Shown in pieces: positions 7,792 through 16,640 of a DNA stretch of 35,895 bases. Numbering within the stretch: the first letter of the stretch is position 1; each line of letters opens with the position of its first letter. A program made the position numbers and the translations under genes. The notes beneath the pieces were generated by a model, which worked only from the letters and a program-made list of their open reading frames with translations, made no database searches and was not told the origin of the DNA. This stretch comes from a bacterium (GTDB lineage: Bacteria > SAR324 > XYD2-FULL-50-16): assembly GCA_018830885.1 (NCBI GenBank), contig JAHJRI010000339.1:1-35895 (forward strand), read 5' to 3'.

Positions 7792-8979
7792 ATGAAAGCA
7801 ACCGGGCCGCTAAGCGGCATCAAAATTCTCGATTTTACCCATGTTCTTTCCGGACCCTTTGCCAGCGCCCTGCTGGGAGATCTGGGCGCGGATATCATCA
7901 AGATCGAATCCCCCGTTGGCGACAGCACCCGCTGGGCGATACCCCCTTCCATCGAAGGCGAGAGTTCCTATTTTTTCTGTGTCAATCGCAACAAGCGGAG
8001 CATGGTCCTGGATTTGAAACAACCGGGCGCCTCAGACATTATCAAACAGATGGTCAAAACCTGCGACGTGGTCATGGAGAATTTCAGACCCGGGGTGATG
8101 GATCGCCTGGGGATCGGGCACGATGATCTGATCGCCATCAAACCGGACCTGATTTACACCTCCATGTCGGCTTTCGGTAAAAAAGGGCCCTACAAGGACC
8201 GACCCGGTTATGAGCTGATTGTCCAGGCGCTGACCGGCCTGATCGATATCACCTCACCGGAGAATGGCCCCCCGGCTAAAATTCAGATCCAGGTGGTCGA
8301 TCTCTGCACCGGGATGTTTCTGGCATACGCCACCCTGGCCGCCCTCTACCACAAACTGGGCACCGGCGAGGGACAGCAGGTGGAGACATCGCTGCTGGAA
8401 TCGACCCTGGCCATGACCGCCAATCTGTCGGCCATCTACTTCATGTCCGGGAAAGTGCCCTCGAAAATGGCTTCCCGCAACCCGCAGACAGTACCTTCCC
8501 AGGTTTTTAAAACCCGGGATTCCCATTTTGCCTTTGTCGGGCGCTGGGAGAAGTTCTGCCGGGCCCTGGGCAGGGAAGCGTGGGCGACCCATCCCGATTA
8601 CAGTCAAAACCAGTACCGGGTCGAACACTATTCTGAGATGGAGACCATGATTGAGTCGGTCACCGTCACCCGGACAACGGATGAGTGGCTGCAGATCTTT
8701 GCCGAGCACGACCTGGCCGCCAACCGTATCAATACCATGGAAGAGGCGTTCGCTGATCCGGGCGTCCAGGCCGTGGACATGATCAGGACCGTCCGGCACT
8801 CGCGGGCGGGCGACATACAGATAATGGACAAACCCTGGCGGCTCTCGGCCACACCGGGAGAGATACGGTACCCGCCGCCGGCGTACGGTGAACACACCAC
8901 CGAGATCCTGAAGGAATTCGGATTCACCCAGGCGGATGTCGATGATCTGAAAGAGAACAAGGTACTCTACGGAAGCTGA
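7792..8979 (+). CDS. Class III (CaiB/BaiF) CoA-transferase
   Basis: A 395-residue soluble enzyme of the formyl-CoA transferase/CaiB/BaiF family, which moves CoA between carboxylic acids. The N-terminal LSGIKILDFTHVLSGPFAS and LGADIIKIESP motifs are typical. The catalytic aspartate is present as D170 in QIQVVDLCTGM, matching Asp169 of formyl-CoA transferase. The length is standard. Its place inside an importer operon, between the ATPase and the binding protein, suggests it activates the imported acid or a product of it as a CoA thioester. The exact acids are unknown. A weak terminator-like hairpin lies downstream. Confidence 0.92.
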   Translation: MKATGPLSGIKILDFTHVLSGPFASALLGDLGADIIKIESPVGDSTRWAIPPSIEGESSYFFCVNRNKRSMVLDLKQPGASDIIKQMVKTCDVVMENFRPGVMDRLGIGHDDLIAIKPDLIYTSMSAFGKKGPYKDRPGYELIVQALTGLIDITSPENGPPAKIQIQVVDLCTGMFLAYATLAALYHKLGTGEGQQVETSLLESTLAMTANLSAIYFMSGKVPSKMASRNPQTVPSQVFKTRDSHFAFVGRWEKFCRALGREAWATHPDYSQNQYRVEHYSEMETMIESVTVTRTTDEWLQIFAEHDLAANRINTMEEAFADPGVQAVDMIRTVRHSRAGDIQIMDKPWRLSATPGEIRYPPPAYGEHTTEILKEFGFTQADVDDLKENKVLYGS

Positions 8980-9029
8980 GCCCGGGATCGATTTCCGCTG
9001 GTTTCAGCCGGGGTCCAGGCCCATTTTTC

Positions 9030-9057
9030 AACGTCTTGGTTGACCGGAAGACGTTTT
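9030..9057 (+). terminator. Weak intrinsic terminator or attenuating hairpin before the binding-protein gene
   Basis: Perfect 8-base arms AACGTCTT (9030-9037) and AAGACGTT (9048-9055) are followed by two more T residues, so the 3' strand ends in TTTT. The short T tract predicts partial termination. It may tune expression of the solute-binding protein relative to the membrane components. Confidence 0.45.
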
Positions 9058-9112
9058 AACCCGGGAATCACCGATTCCCCTGTGATGATAAATTTCCCAT
9101 TGAGAGGCTCTC

Positions 9113-10417
9113 ATGTTCGGAATATGGAAAAATCAACGAATTTGGAAAACGACCGTCGCCATGATGGCGCTGTTATTCTTCACAGCCACCCTGGCAATGG
9201 CCGATGGTTTTAACTGGCGTAAGTATGAAGGTACCACCCTGCGGGCGATACTCGGCAAGTCGGCCTTTACACCGATCACCATGAAACAGGTCAAGGAATT
9301 TGAGGAGCTGACCGGGATCAAGGTGCAGGCCGAGTACTATCCCAGTGAACCGGGTCGCCGCAAGGTGATCATGGAACTGGGCGCCCGGAACAAGGATCTG
9401 GATGTCTTCCAGGGATTGATGAAAACCGCCTTCCAGTACAATGCGGCCGGCTGGCTGGAACCATTGGACAAATACGTCAGCAACCCGGCACTGACCAGTC
9501 CCGATTATGATTTCGAGGATTTTTTCAAAACCACGCTGCCGGTGATCGATGGCAAACTGATCGGCATTTCCGGCAGCTGCAATCCCCAGGTCCTGATCTA
9601 CCGCAAGGACCTGATCGAGAAATATGGCATCGCCGTGCCAACCAACTGGCAGGAGCTGGAAGCCGCGGCCAAAACCCTGAAAGCCAACCTGGACAAGGGC
9701 ACATTTGCCTGGATCGCCCGCATGAATGCTGAAAATACGGCTCCCTTCGGCGCCTTTCTCCATACCAACCATGCCAGCTGGCTGGATGCTGACGGCAAAC
9801 CGGCTTTCAACTCCCCCAAGGGCGTCGAAGCCCTTGAATTCTATGGCCGGATGGCCAGGGAATATGGACCGCCGGGGGCTTCCAATATCGGCTGGAAAGA
9901 GGTGATCGGCGCCATGGCCCAGGACAAAGCGGCCATGACCGTGGAGATCTCGATTTTTGCCAATCTGATCCTCGAAAATCCAAAACAGTCCAAGGTGGTG
10001 GGAAAACTGGGATATGCCCTGGTGCCACCGGGTGTCCCCGGGAATTTCCGCACCATGCTGCCGCTGAACACCACCCATATCAGTGCTTTTTCTGAAAAGA
10101 AGGAAGCTGCCTGGTATTTTGTCCAGTTCATGTCCAGCAAACAAGCAACCCTGACGGTCAAACTACTGGGGTTGCCCACTACCCGGAAATCCAGCTGGGA
10201 AGATCCGGCCTGGAAAGCAAAAGACCGCCTGCCCGGGTTGACAAAGATCCAGCTGGATGGCATCAGGGCCGGACTATCCGGGTTTGAAATCCCGATTGCC
10301 CAGTTCACTGAAGCCCGCGCTGTTCTCCAGAATCTGATCTATACCGCCTATGAAGGGGGGGATGTTCAGAAAAAAGCGGATGAAGCGGCCGCCGAGATTT
10401 CCAGAATCATGCAGTAG
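9113..10417 (+). CDS. Extracellular solute-binding protein, family 1 (importer receptor)
   Basis: A periplasmic receptor of 434 residues for the CUT1 importer. A classical signal peptide is visible: positive N-terminus, hydrophobic VAMMALLFFTATLAMA, probable cleavage after Ala30 (AMA-DG). No lipobox is seen. The mature protein begins with a lobe typical of family 1 (LRAILGKSAFTPITMKQVKEF, EELTGIKVQ) and is close to the usual length. It is placed after the CoA-transferase rather than beside the permeases, an unusual but coherent order. The family spans sugars, glycerol phosphates, polyols and others, so the ligand is open. Confidence 0.9.
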   Translation: MFGIWKNQRIWKTTVAMMALLFFTATLAMADGFNWRKYEGTTLRAILGKSAFTPITMKQVKEFEELTGIKVQAEYYPSEPGRRKVIMELGARNKDLDVFQGLMKTAFQYNAAGWLEPLDKYVSNPALTSPDYDFEDFFKTTLPVIDGKLIGISGSCNPQVLIYRKDLIEKYGIAVPTNWQELEAAAKTLKANLDKGTFAWIARMNAENTAPFGAFLHTNHASWLDADGKPAFNSPKGVEALEFYGRMAREYGPPGASNIGWKEVIGAMAQDKAAMTVEISIFANLILENPKQSKVVGKLGYALVPPGVPGNFRTMLPLNTTHISAFSEKKEAAWYFVQFMSSKQATLTVKLLGLPTTRKSSWEDPAWKAKDRLPGLTKIQLDGIRAGLSGFEIPIAQFTEARAVLQNLIYTAYEGGDVQKKADEAAAEISRIMQ

Positions 10418-10478
10418 CACTCTCAATACCAGTGCATCACCCGATCCCGGTCACGAATCCGGCATCCGACAGGCCACC

Positions 10479-11549
10479 ATGAAAACAACCATTGCCGATA
10501 TCACAACGGAGATATGCGACGCCCCGTTTCTCTCGCAGCTGCTGGTCCGGGTGTTCCAGGAGGACGGCAGCGTCGGGGTCGGGGAGTGCTGGTGGGGCGT
10601 GGACGACCCTGCCGCGAGAGCCGCCGGCAACCAGAACCCGGTTCATCTGCTGCCCATCGTCAGCACGATTGAGCATCTTCTGAAACCGCTTCTGATCGGC
10701 CAGAACGCCGGCCAGATCAGTGACATCCGTCAGAAGACCATTCACCACGCCTACCGGTACGGAACCGAGGGGATTTTCATGTGTGCCTTGAGCGGGATTG
10801 ACTTGGCGCTCTGGGACCTGCTGGGCAAGCGCATGGGAGTACCGGTCGCAGCTCTGCTTGGGGGAACCGTCAAGGAGCATATTCGTGCCTATGCCAGCCT
10901 GCCCCCCTTGAAAACCCGGTCCTTGATCCAGCAGGAGGTGGGGCGGGCGCTGGATGCCGGTTACACCGGGATCAAACTTCACGAAACCGATCCGCAGACC
11001 GCCGGCTGGGCAAGGGAGACGGCCGGTCCGGAAATCGCCCTCATGTTCGATGTCAATGGCGCTTTTTCGCCACTGGAGGCGGTCAGTACCGCCCGCAGGC
11101 TGCTTGAACATGATGTTTACTGGTTTGAAGAGCCCGTCTGGCCCATGCGGGACCAGCGGGCTCTCGCCGAGATCGGAAGAAAAACCGGTATCCGGCTGGC
11201 CGCCGGTGAAAATGAATTCACCCTGGAGCGATTTTACCAGTTGTGCCGCCAGGATCCGGTGGCTGTGATCATGCCTGAGATATCGAAAATCGGAGGATTG
11301 ACCGTTGCCCGGGAGATAACCGTGCTGGCAGGTCTGTATAATCGTACCCTGTCCCCCCATGGGTTTCGGGTCGGGCCGGCCCTGGTTGCCAATATCCACT
11401 GGGCCCTGAGCAGCCCGACCAGCGACTGGCTCGAAATTCCCTTTCTGCCCGGCGGTTATGCCTTCCCCGCCGGGGTGCGACCGCCGGAACTTCTCTCGGG
11501 CAGGGTATCCCTGCCCCCCGGTCCCGGACTGGGGCTTGAATTCCTATAA
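10479..11549 (+). CDS. Mandelate racemase/muconate-lactonizing enzyme family (enolase superfamily)
   Basis: A 356-residue TIM-barrel enzyme. Enolase-superfamily members abstract the proton alpha to a carboxylate, as racemases, cycloisomerases or sugar-acid dehydratases. The three metal ligands are visible: D191 (MFDVNGAF), E217 (WFEEP) and E244 (AAGENE). The second-strand motif is K166-L-H168 rather than KxK. H294 (LSPHG) is present, but the position expected to hold its partner Asp reads E267 (MPEISKIGG). The start at 10479 replaces an upstream in-frame ATG at 10350 that would overlap the binding-protein gene and adds no family sequence. The substrate is probably the imported hydroxy or sugar acid, by inference. 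Confidence 0.88.
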   Translation: MKTTIADITTEICDAPFLSQLLVRVFQEDGSVGVGECWWGVDDPAARAAGNQNPVHLLPIVSTIEHLLKPLLIGQNAGQISDIRQKTIHHAYRYGTEGIFMCALSGIDLALWDLLGKRMGVPVAALLGGTVKEHIRAYASLPPLKTRSLIQQEVGRALDAGYTGIKLHETDPQTAGWARETAGPEIALMFDVNGAFSPLEAVSTARRLLEHDVYWFEEPVWPMRDQRALAEIGRKTGIRLAAGENEFTLERFYQLCRQDPVAVIMPEISKIGGLTVAREITVLAGLYNRTLSPHGFRVGPALVANIHWALSSPTSDWLEIPFLPGGYAFPAGVRPPELLSGRVSLPPGPGLGLEFL

Positions 11550-11569
11550 CCCACAGAACAGCCAACCCC

Positions 11570-12826
11570 ATGACAAAGACAACCATGAAACTGGACGCAG
11601 AATACGGTCAGACCCTGAAGAAAAATGAAGCCTTTCAGGTCATCCTGAAAAGCGAGGTCGCATTCGAACAACCCCATCCCGACGTGCATGTCGCCAAAAT
11701 TCCCATTGCCAGCGCCAGCTGGGTCAATACCAGCGACGGTACCGTCCTGGTGGATACCCTGTTGAATCCGGGGACCGCCAAACAGATGAAAACCCGCCTG
11801 GAAGAAACCGGCGGCCAGGTAAAAACCATTATCTATACACACCACCACGGGGATCACGTGGGCGGCGGGGTGATTTTCGAGGGCGACCGGCCCAGGGTGA
11901 TTGCCCATCGCTACCTGCCCGAAAACATGGAGAAATATGAGCTTCTCAAAATCCACCGGGCCCGGTTGACCGCCATCCAGTTCAATATTCCCTTTGACCC
12001 GGCGCGGCAGCGACCCTTTCTGCCGCCAACAGAGCTTTTCGACCACGCCATGGTCTTCTCCCAGGGCGATAAGACCTTTGAGCTGTATCACGCCCGGGCT
12101 GAAACCGACGACGCCACCTGGGTCTATGTGCCCGAAATCCAGACGGCCCTGGTCGGTGACCTGATCATCTCCGGACTGCCCAATATCGGCAACCCCTACA
12201 AACCCACCCGTTTTGGCCTGTCCTGGGTGCGGGCCCTGGAAAAAGTGCGGGAGAAACAGCCGCAGCTGCTCATCGCACACGGCGGCAGGGCCGTCTACCA
12301 GGGAAAGGATGTCAGGGAACTGCTGGACATCACCATCGAGGGAATTCACTCCCTGCTGGATCAGGTGTTTGAGGCCATCAACAACGATATCCCGGTGGAC
12401 GAAATGATCCACCAGGTTCAGCTGCCGCCCCATCTGATCGATCATCCGTACCTCAAGCCGATCTATTCCCGGACGGAGTTTGCGGTTTACAATATATATC
12501 GCTGGTATCACGGCTATTTCGATCACAACCCGGCCCATCTCCTGCCCCGGCCGGACAGGGAGCTGAACCGGGAAATCATCGCCCTGATCGACAACCGGGA
12601 GAAGATCCTGGAACGGGCCATCGCCCTGCATAAAACCGGACAGACCCAGCTGGCACTCCAGGTCCTGGACATCCTGCTGAAGGACGCACCTGAATTTCCC
12701 GGCGCCCGGGAGCTGCACCTGGCCCTCCTGGAGACACTGTGTGAAACGGACACCTGCCTGATGTCCCGCAACACCTGGATCCATTTTATCGAGAAAGACC
12801 GGGAAATCCTGAAAGAACGGCAATAA
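11570..12826 (+). CDS. Metallo-beta-lactamase-fold hydrolase with alkylsulfatase-type dimerisation region
   Basis: A 418-residue enzyme. The metallo-beta-lactamase metal motif THHHGDHVGG (residues 90-99; ligands H91, H93, D95, H96) is intact, with a later bridging Asp in ALVGDLI and a His in LIAHGG. The region NIYRWYHGYFDHNPAHLLP matches the dimerisation domain of SdsA1/BDS1-type alkylsulfatases, which hydrolyse primary alkyl sulfate esters. The C-terminal SCP2-like domain of full-length alkylsulfatases is missing. No signal peptide is seen, so it is probably cytoplasmic. It follows the racemase-like gene after 20 bases. Sulfatase activity is likely by family but not proven; another ester or lactone is possible. 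Confidence 0.85.
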   Translation: MTKTTMKLDAEYGQTLKKNEAFQVILKSEVAFEQPHPDVHVAKIPIASASWVNTSDGTVLVDTLLNPGTAKQMKTRLEETGGQVKTIIYTHHHGDHVGGGVIFEGDRPRVIAHRYLPENMEKYELLKIHRARLTAIQFNIPFDPARQRPFLPPTELFDHAMVFSQGDKTFELYHARAETDDATWVYVPEIQTALVGDLIISGLPNIGNPYKPTRFGLSWVRALEKVREKQPQLLIAHGGRAVYQGKDVRELLDITIEGIHSLLDQVFEAINNDIPVDEMIHQVQLPPHLIDHPYLKPIYSRTEFAVYNIYRWYHGYFDHNPAHLLPRPDRELNREIIALIDNREKILERAIALHKTGQTQLALQVLDILLKDAPEFPGARELHLALLETLCETDTCLMSRNTWIHFIEKDREILKERQ

Positions 12827-12964
12827 ACAATTCCAGCACGGCCGGAATTCGGAGTATGATAACAGGGAGAGAACGGATAAAAATGAGTCTGCCATTCCGG
12901 ACAGTCCACACGCTTTCTCAAATTAACCGAAAATGAACCCTATTCAGCATCCAAGCGAGAAAAA

Positions 12965-14326
12965 ATGAACCCATCAAACCGTCACCCGGACCTGTCTGAA
13001 ATCACCCGGATAGCCGAAGAGGCTTACATCTTTGCCTATCCGATCCTGGAAAACTATCGCACCATGGACCGGGTCACGGGGCTCAACACCCCGGCGGAGA
13101 TGCGGCGGGCCTTTAACACCCTGCGACACACCGACAAACTGCTGGGTCCGGATTTCAAAAATATCGTCGCCCCCAACAACGATACCCTCTACTCCTCCTC
13201 CTGGCTGGATCTGCAGCAGGGGCCCCTGGTCCTGAGCGTGCCGAAGATTCCCGACCGGCGTTACTACGTGTTTCAGCTGGTGAACCTCTACAACCACAAT
13301 TTCGGTTATATCGGAGCCCGGACCACCGGGTACGAGCCCGGAAACTACCTGATCACGGGATACGACTGGCAGGGAACAGTCCCGGAGCGTATCCGGCAGG
13401 TGTTCCCCTCCGAAAGCCGGTTTGCCTTCCTGCTGGGTCGCACCCTGGTTGACGGTCCCGGGGACCTTGAGACGGTTCGGGCCATCCAGAAGGGGTACCG
13501 GCTGCAGCCCCTGGATCAGTATCTCGGTCATCCCCCTGCCCCTCATCCGCAGGATCGACAGGTCCGGCCCTGGGACCCCGAAAAGGCGCAGACGGCAGAT
13601 TTCATCGACGCCCTCAATTACGTCCTGGGCAATGCCCGGATCCACCCGGACGAAACCGCCATGATCAACCGGTTTTCCCTGATCGGTATCGAGCCGGGAA
13701 AACCCTTCGACGGCTCGGCACTGCCCAGCGACGTGGCCACTGCCATCAAAACCGGTATCCGCCAGGCACTGGACAGGATCAAACAGAAAGTCCAGGCGAT
13801 CGGACGCAACATCAACGGCTGGAATTCAATGGCCGGCAGCCATGGTCCCCGGGAGGTGATGGCCGGCAGGTACCTGGCCAACGCAGCGGGAGCAATGGCC
13901 GGTCTGTACGGCAACGACGAGGCGGAGGCCAGCAACTTTGTCGCTTTTCTGGATGGGGCGGGGAATCCCCTCGACGGTACCGAAAACAGGTACACCCTCC
14001 GTTTTGAAGCCGGTCAACTGCCACCGGTCCACGCCTTCTGGTCCATCACCATGTACCGGCTGCCGGAAATCCTGCTGGTTCATAACCCCATCGAGCGCTA
14101 CGCCGTGGGCGATCGGGACCGGGAACTGCATTACGGGGATGACGGCTCTCTGGAGATCCTCCTGCAACACGAGTCACCGGAAACAAACAGGGTCTCGAAC
14201 TGGCTGCCGACCCCCCCGGGACCCTTTGCACTGGCTTTGAGATGTTACCTGCCGGACCAGGATCGCTTTCCCACCTATGAGCCACCGGGTATTCAACGAA
14301 CCTGTGGAGGCGGAGAACGGGTCTAG
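12965..14326 (+). CDS. DUF1254/DUF1214 domain protein
   Basis: A 453-residue protein with the two-domain arrangement of the DUF1254 (N-terminal, EEAYIFAYPILENYRTMDR and NNDTLYSSSWLDL) and DUF1214 (C-terminal, HAFWSITMYRLPEILLVHN, NWLPTPPGPFALALRCYLP) families. The biochemical role of this widespread family is not established. I see no signal peptide, although many relatives are exported. It follows the alkylsulfatase-like gene after a 138-base gap with no obvious terminator, so it may share the operon. Its stop codon overlaps the end of the opposing symporter gene by four bases (14323-14326). Confidence 0.85.
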   Translation: MNPSNRHPDLSEITRIAEEAYIFAYPILENYRTMDRVTGLNTPAEMRRAFNTLRHTDKLLGPDFKNIVAPNNDTLYSSSWLDLQQGPLVLSVPKIPDRRYYVFQLVNLYNHNFGYIGARTTGYEPGNYLITGYDWQGTVPERIRQVFPSESRFAFLLGRTLVDGPGDLETVRAIQKGYRLQPLDQYLGHPPAPHPQDRQVRPWDPEKAQTADFIDALNYVLGNARIHPDETAMINRFSLIGIEPGKPFDGSALPSDVATAIKTGIRQALDRIKQKVQAIGRNINGWNSMAGSHGPREVMAGRYLANAAGAMAGLYGNDEAEASNFVAFLDGAGNPLDGTENRYTLRFEAGQLPPVHAFWSITMYRLPEILLVHNPIERYAVGDRDRELHYGDDGSLEILLQHESPETNRVSNWLPTPPGPFALALRCYLPDQDRFPTYEPPGIQRTCGGGERV

Positions 14327-16065
14327 TCGGTGGATTTCCGGCTCTCGCCCCGCCAGGTGAGGAAGATAATGGCAGCCACCAGGCCTGCGGTCAGCAGCAG
14401 GAGAATCCCCTCACTGAATTGGAGAAACATCAGGCTGCCCACGCCAAAGCAGAAACAGTAGACCGTGATGGCACCCAGGACCCAGTGCAGCAGGGAGCGG
14501 CCAAAGTTCATATTCCAGTCGAGCTCGGGAAAATCCCGATAGATCGGTCCCCAGAACGTCGGGTAGGGTTTGACCTTTTCGCAGAATTTCCTGAGATGCT
14601 CCCGGTTGGTGGGGGGTGTCAACAGGCAGACGATGATCCAGGCCAGTGTGCAGACACCCACCACGATCAGAAACCGGTATTGCCATTCCAGATGGGGGAT
14701 ATAATCCCAATATCCGACCAGTTGGCCAAATTTAGGGGAGAGCAGGGTGCTTAAGATTCCGGAAGCCGCCAGTGCCGTGATCTCTGCAATGGCATTCACC
14801 CGCCACCAGAACCAGCGCACGACGATCAGGATTCCGTAACCGGCTGTCAGCATGGACATGTAGTACCAGGCATCACTGACGGAATCGAGGTTATAGGCCA
14901 CCAGCAGTGCACAGAGGAGCATCACGACCGTGCTGACCTGGGAGGCCCGGACATAGTGTTTTTCCGAGGCATCCTTCTTGATAAACCGGCGATAGATATC
15001 GTTCAGGATATAGGAGGCTCCGAAGTTGATGTGGGTGTCCACCGTGGACATAAACGCCGCCATCAGGGATGCCAGCATGATCCCCAGAAAACCGGCCGGC
15101 AGCAGCTTGACGATCAGCATCACATACCCCGCCTCCGCCATCTCCAGGTTTGGATAGACAATCAGCGACACCATGGCCGTGAAAATCATGGGCCAGTAAT
15201 TGAACCCGAAAGCCACCACCGCGAACAGCATGGTGGAAAACGAGGCGTGCTTTTCGTCCCGGGCGGCGATAATCCGCTGGGTAATGGCCGGTGGCGGATT
15301 GCCCCACCACTTGAGGGTCATGAAGACGATAAAGGTTACAAAAAACGGGGTGCCCACCGTGGGGAAGAACCGCAGGTGCTGAGCCGCCTTCTCCACCCCG
15401 TACCGATCAACAAAGCCCGTAATCACGTTGTCGATACCGCCGATATACTGCCAGGCAAACACGGCGATCATGATCGAACCGATGGTCCCGATCACGAACT
15501 GGACGACATCGGTCGCGGCAATTCCCCACAATCCGGAGGCCGTGGTATAGAAAAGGGTGAAACCCAGAATCACAACAAGGAGCAGATCGGGATCGAATCC
15601 GGGGACAACCACGCCGGCGACGGTCCAGACCGCCTTGATAATCCAGCCCAGGGTGATGGCATTGGCAAAGACCCCGAAATAAAGCCCCTTGAATCCCCTC
15701 AGAAAAGCGGCGGATTTCCCGTCGTAGCGTAGTTCAATCAGTTCTGCAGTGGTGATGATCTGTGAACGCCTCAGCATCGGCGCAAAAATAAAAGCGCCCA
15801 GCGCCCCGGCACCTCCCATGACAAAGGACCAGGCATACCAGACCCCGGGGATCCCGTCCTTGGCGATCAAACCGGTAATCCCAAGGGGGGTGTCTATGGC
15901 AAAGGCCGACGCAATCATCGTCATGCCGGCCAGCCACCAGGGGAGGGATCGTCCGGAAACGAAATACTCATCCACGCTCTTGAGCGCCTTCCTGGAAAAA
16001 TAGAGCCCCAGCAGAACCGTCAGGAGAAGATATGCAGCGACAATAATCCAGTCGATCGTTTCCAA
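14323..16065 (-). CDS. Sodium:solute symporter (SSS family)
   Basis: An inner-membrane transporter of 580 residues with about 13 or more hydrophobic helices. The opening (DWIIVAAYLLLTVLLGLYFS, then the SVDEYFVSGRSLPWWLAGMTMIASAFA segment) is characteristic of Na+-coupled SSS transporters of the LeuT fold. The start is TTG at 16065 without a clear ribosome-binding site; no better in-frame start lies upstream, and the N-terminus fits relatives. It converges with the DUF1254 gene and gives the island a second uptake route. Its promoter must lie in or next to the hairpin repeat at 16098-16245. The substrate is unknown. Confidence 0.9.
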   Translation of the reverse strand: METIDWIIVAAYLLLTVLLGLYFSRKALKSVDEYFVSGRSLPWWLAGMTMIASAFAIDTPLGITGLIAKDGIPGVWYAWSFVMGGAGALGAFIFAPMLRRSQIITTAELIELRYDGKSAAFLRGFKGLYFGVFANAITLGWIIKAVWTVAGVVVPGFDPDLLLVVILGFTLFYTTASGLWGIAATDVVQFVIGTIGSIMIAVFAWQYIGGIDNVITGFVDRYGVEKAAQHLRFFPTVGTPFFVTFIVFMTLKWWGNPPPAITQRIIAARDEKHASFSTMLFAVVAFGFNYWPMIFTAMVSLIVYPNLEMAEAGYVMLIVKLLPAGFLGIMLASLMAAFMSTVDTHINFGASYILNDIYRRFIKKDASEKHYVRASQVSTVVMLLCALLVAYNLDSVSDAWYYMSMLTAGYGILIVVRWFWWRVNAIAEITALAASGILSTLLSPKFGQLVGYWDYIPHLEWQYRFLIVVGVCTLAWIIVCLLTPPTNREHLRKFCEKVKPYPTFWGPIYRDFPELDWNMNFGRSLLHWVLGAITVYCFCFGVGSLMFLQFSEGILLLLTAGLVAAIIFLTWRGESRKSTD

Positions 16066-16097
16066 AGCAGGATCAGGGATGGCTTTTTATGTAACTT

Positions 16098-16245
16098 GTA
16101 ACTATTCACCTGATATACGCCCCAAAGGTACTGTGTTTCAAGAAACGCATGCATCCTCCTGGAGCTCCTGGAAGCCATCCATGGCTTCCAAGGTTCTTGA
16201 AACACAATACCTTCGGGGCTGAGCGGAAATCAAACTGAATAGATA
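16098..16245 (-). mobile_element. Hairpin element copy 3, inverted twin of 3616-3762, right flank of the island
   Basis: This 148-bp element reads as the reverse complement of copy 2, with about seven differences. Outer ends GTAACTATTCAC and CTGAATAGATAC, long arms (GCCCCAAAGGTACTGTGTTTC against the complement of 16193-16218) and the common core are all present. It lies immediately upstream of the symporter start. With copy 2 it encloses about 12.3 kb. Confidence 0.8.
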
Positions 16246-16455
16246 CTGTAACTTATTGTTCACAAAGTGTAAGTCTCCACATATTTTCTGAAAATTGCAA
16301 CCGCTTTTTCCCTCAATACCTAACCGGTGCCGTCTCCGGCTGACAATTTCCCCCCGGGGTTCGCCCCTTTGCCACGGACAGGGGAATTGGCCCGGGCAGT
16401 CGCTGAAAGGCTTTCATCCTGTTTTTATACCTGATTTAAAAAAACGACCCGTTCA
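16246..16455. other. Non-coding stretch between two repeat elements
   Basis: No gene or recognisable RNA is seen here. Together with the flanking elements it makes up the 643-base gap between the symporter (16065) and mtnP (16709). Short open frames have no family resemblance. Confidence 0.4.
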
Positions 16456-16625
16456 GGGTGCACCAAAATCATATGGGTAGTTCGTCACACCCGCGCAGGC
16501 GGGTGTCCAGATGTGTAAACGGTGAAATACACCTGGATGCCCACCTCCGTGGGCATGACGGGAGAGACTCAGCTCTTTTTTGTTGAAACGAAATTCGAAA
16601 TTGCCCATATGATTTTGGTGCACCC
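16456..16625. mobile_element. Complete MITE-like element with 22-bp perfect terminal inverted repeats
   Basis: Positions 16456-16477 (beginning GGGTGCACCAAAATCATATG) are the exact reverse complement of 16604-16625. The 170-bp unit has no coding capacity and holds two REP-like hairpins (16483-16560). A related element with a different interior lies at 19602-19773, and the right end of a third is at 1-35. The perfect ends suggest recent mobility, with a transposase supplied from elsewhere. Confidence 0.78.
16483..16560. repeat. Inverted pair of REP-like hairpins (BIME-like)
   Basis: The first hairpin has ACACCCGC (16487-16494), loop GCAG and GCGGGTGT (16499-16506). The second has ATGCCCAC (16537-16544), loop CTCC and GTGGGCAT (16549-16556). 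Their flanks (CGTCA...TCCAG and CTGGA...TGACG) show that they are the same motif in opposite orientation. Confidence 0.7.
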
Positions 16626-16640
16626 CCCGCGCAGCCTGTC

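Noticed and set aside
11456..12895. A 479-codon open frame antisense to the alkylsulfatase-like gene
   Set aside because: The sense frame has full metallo-beta-lactamase motifs; the antisense translation has none.
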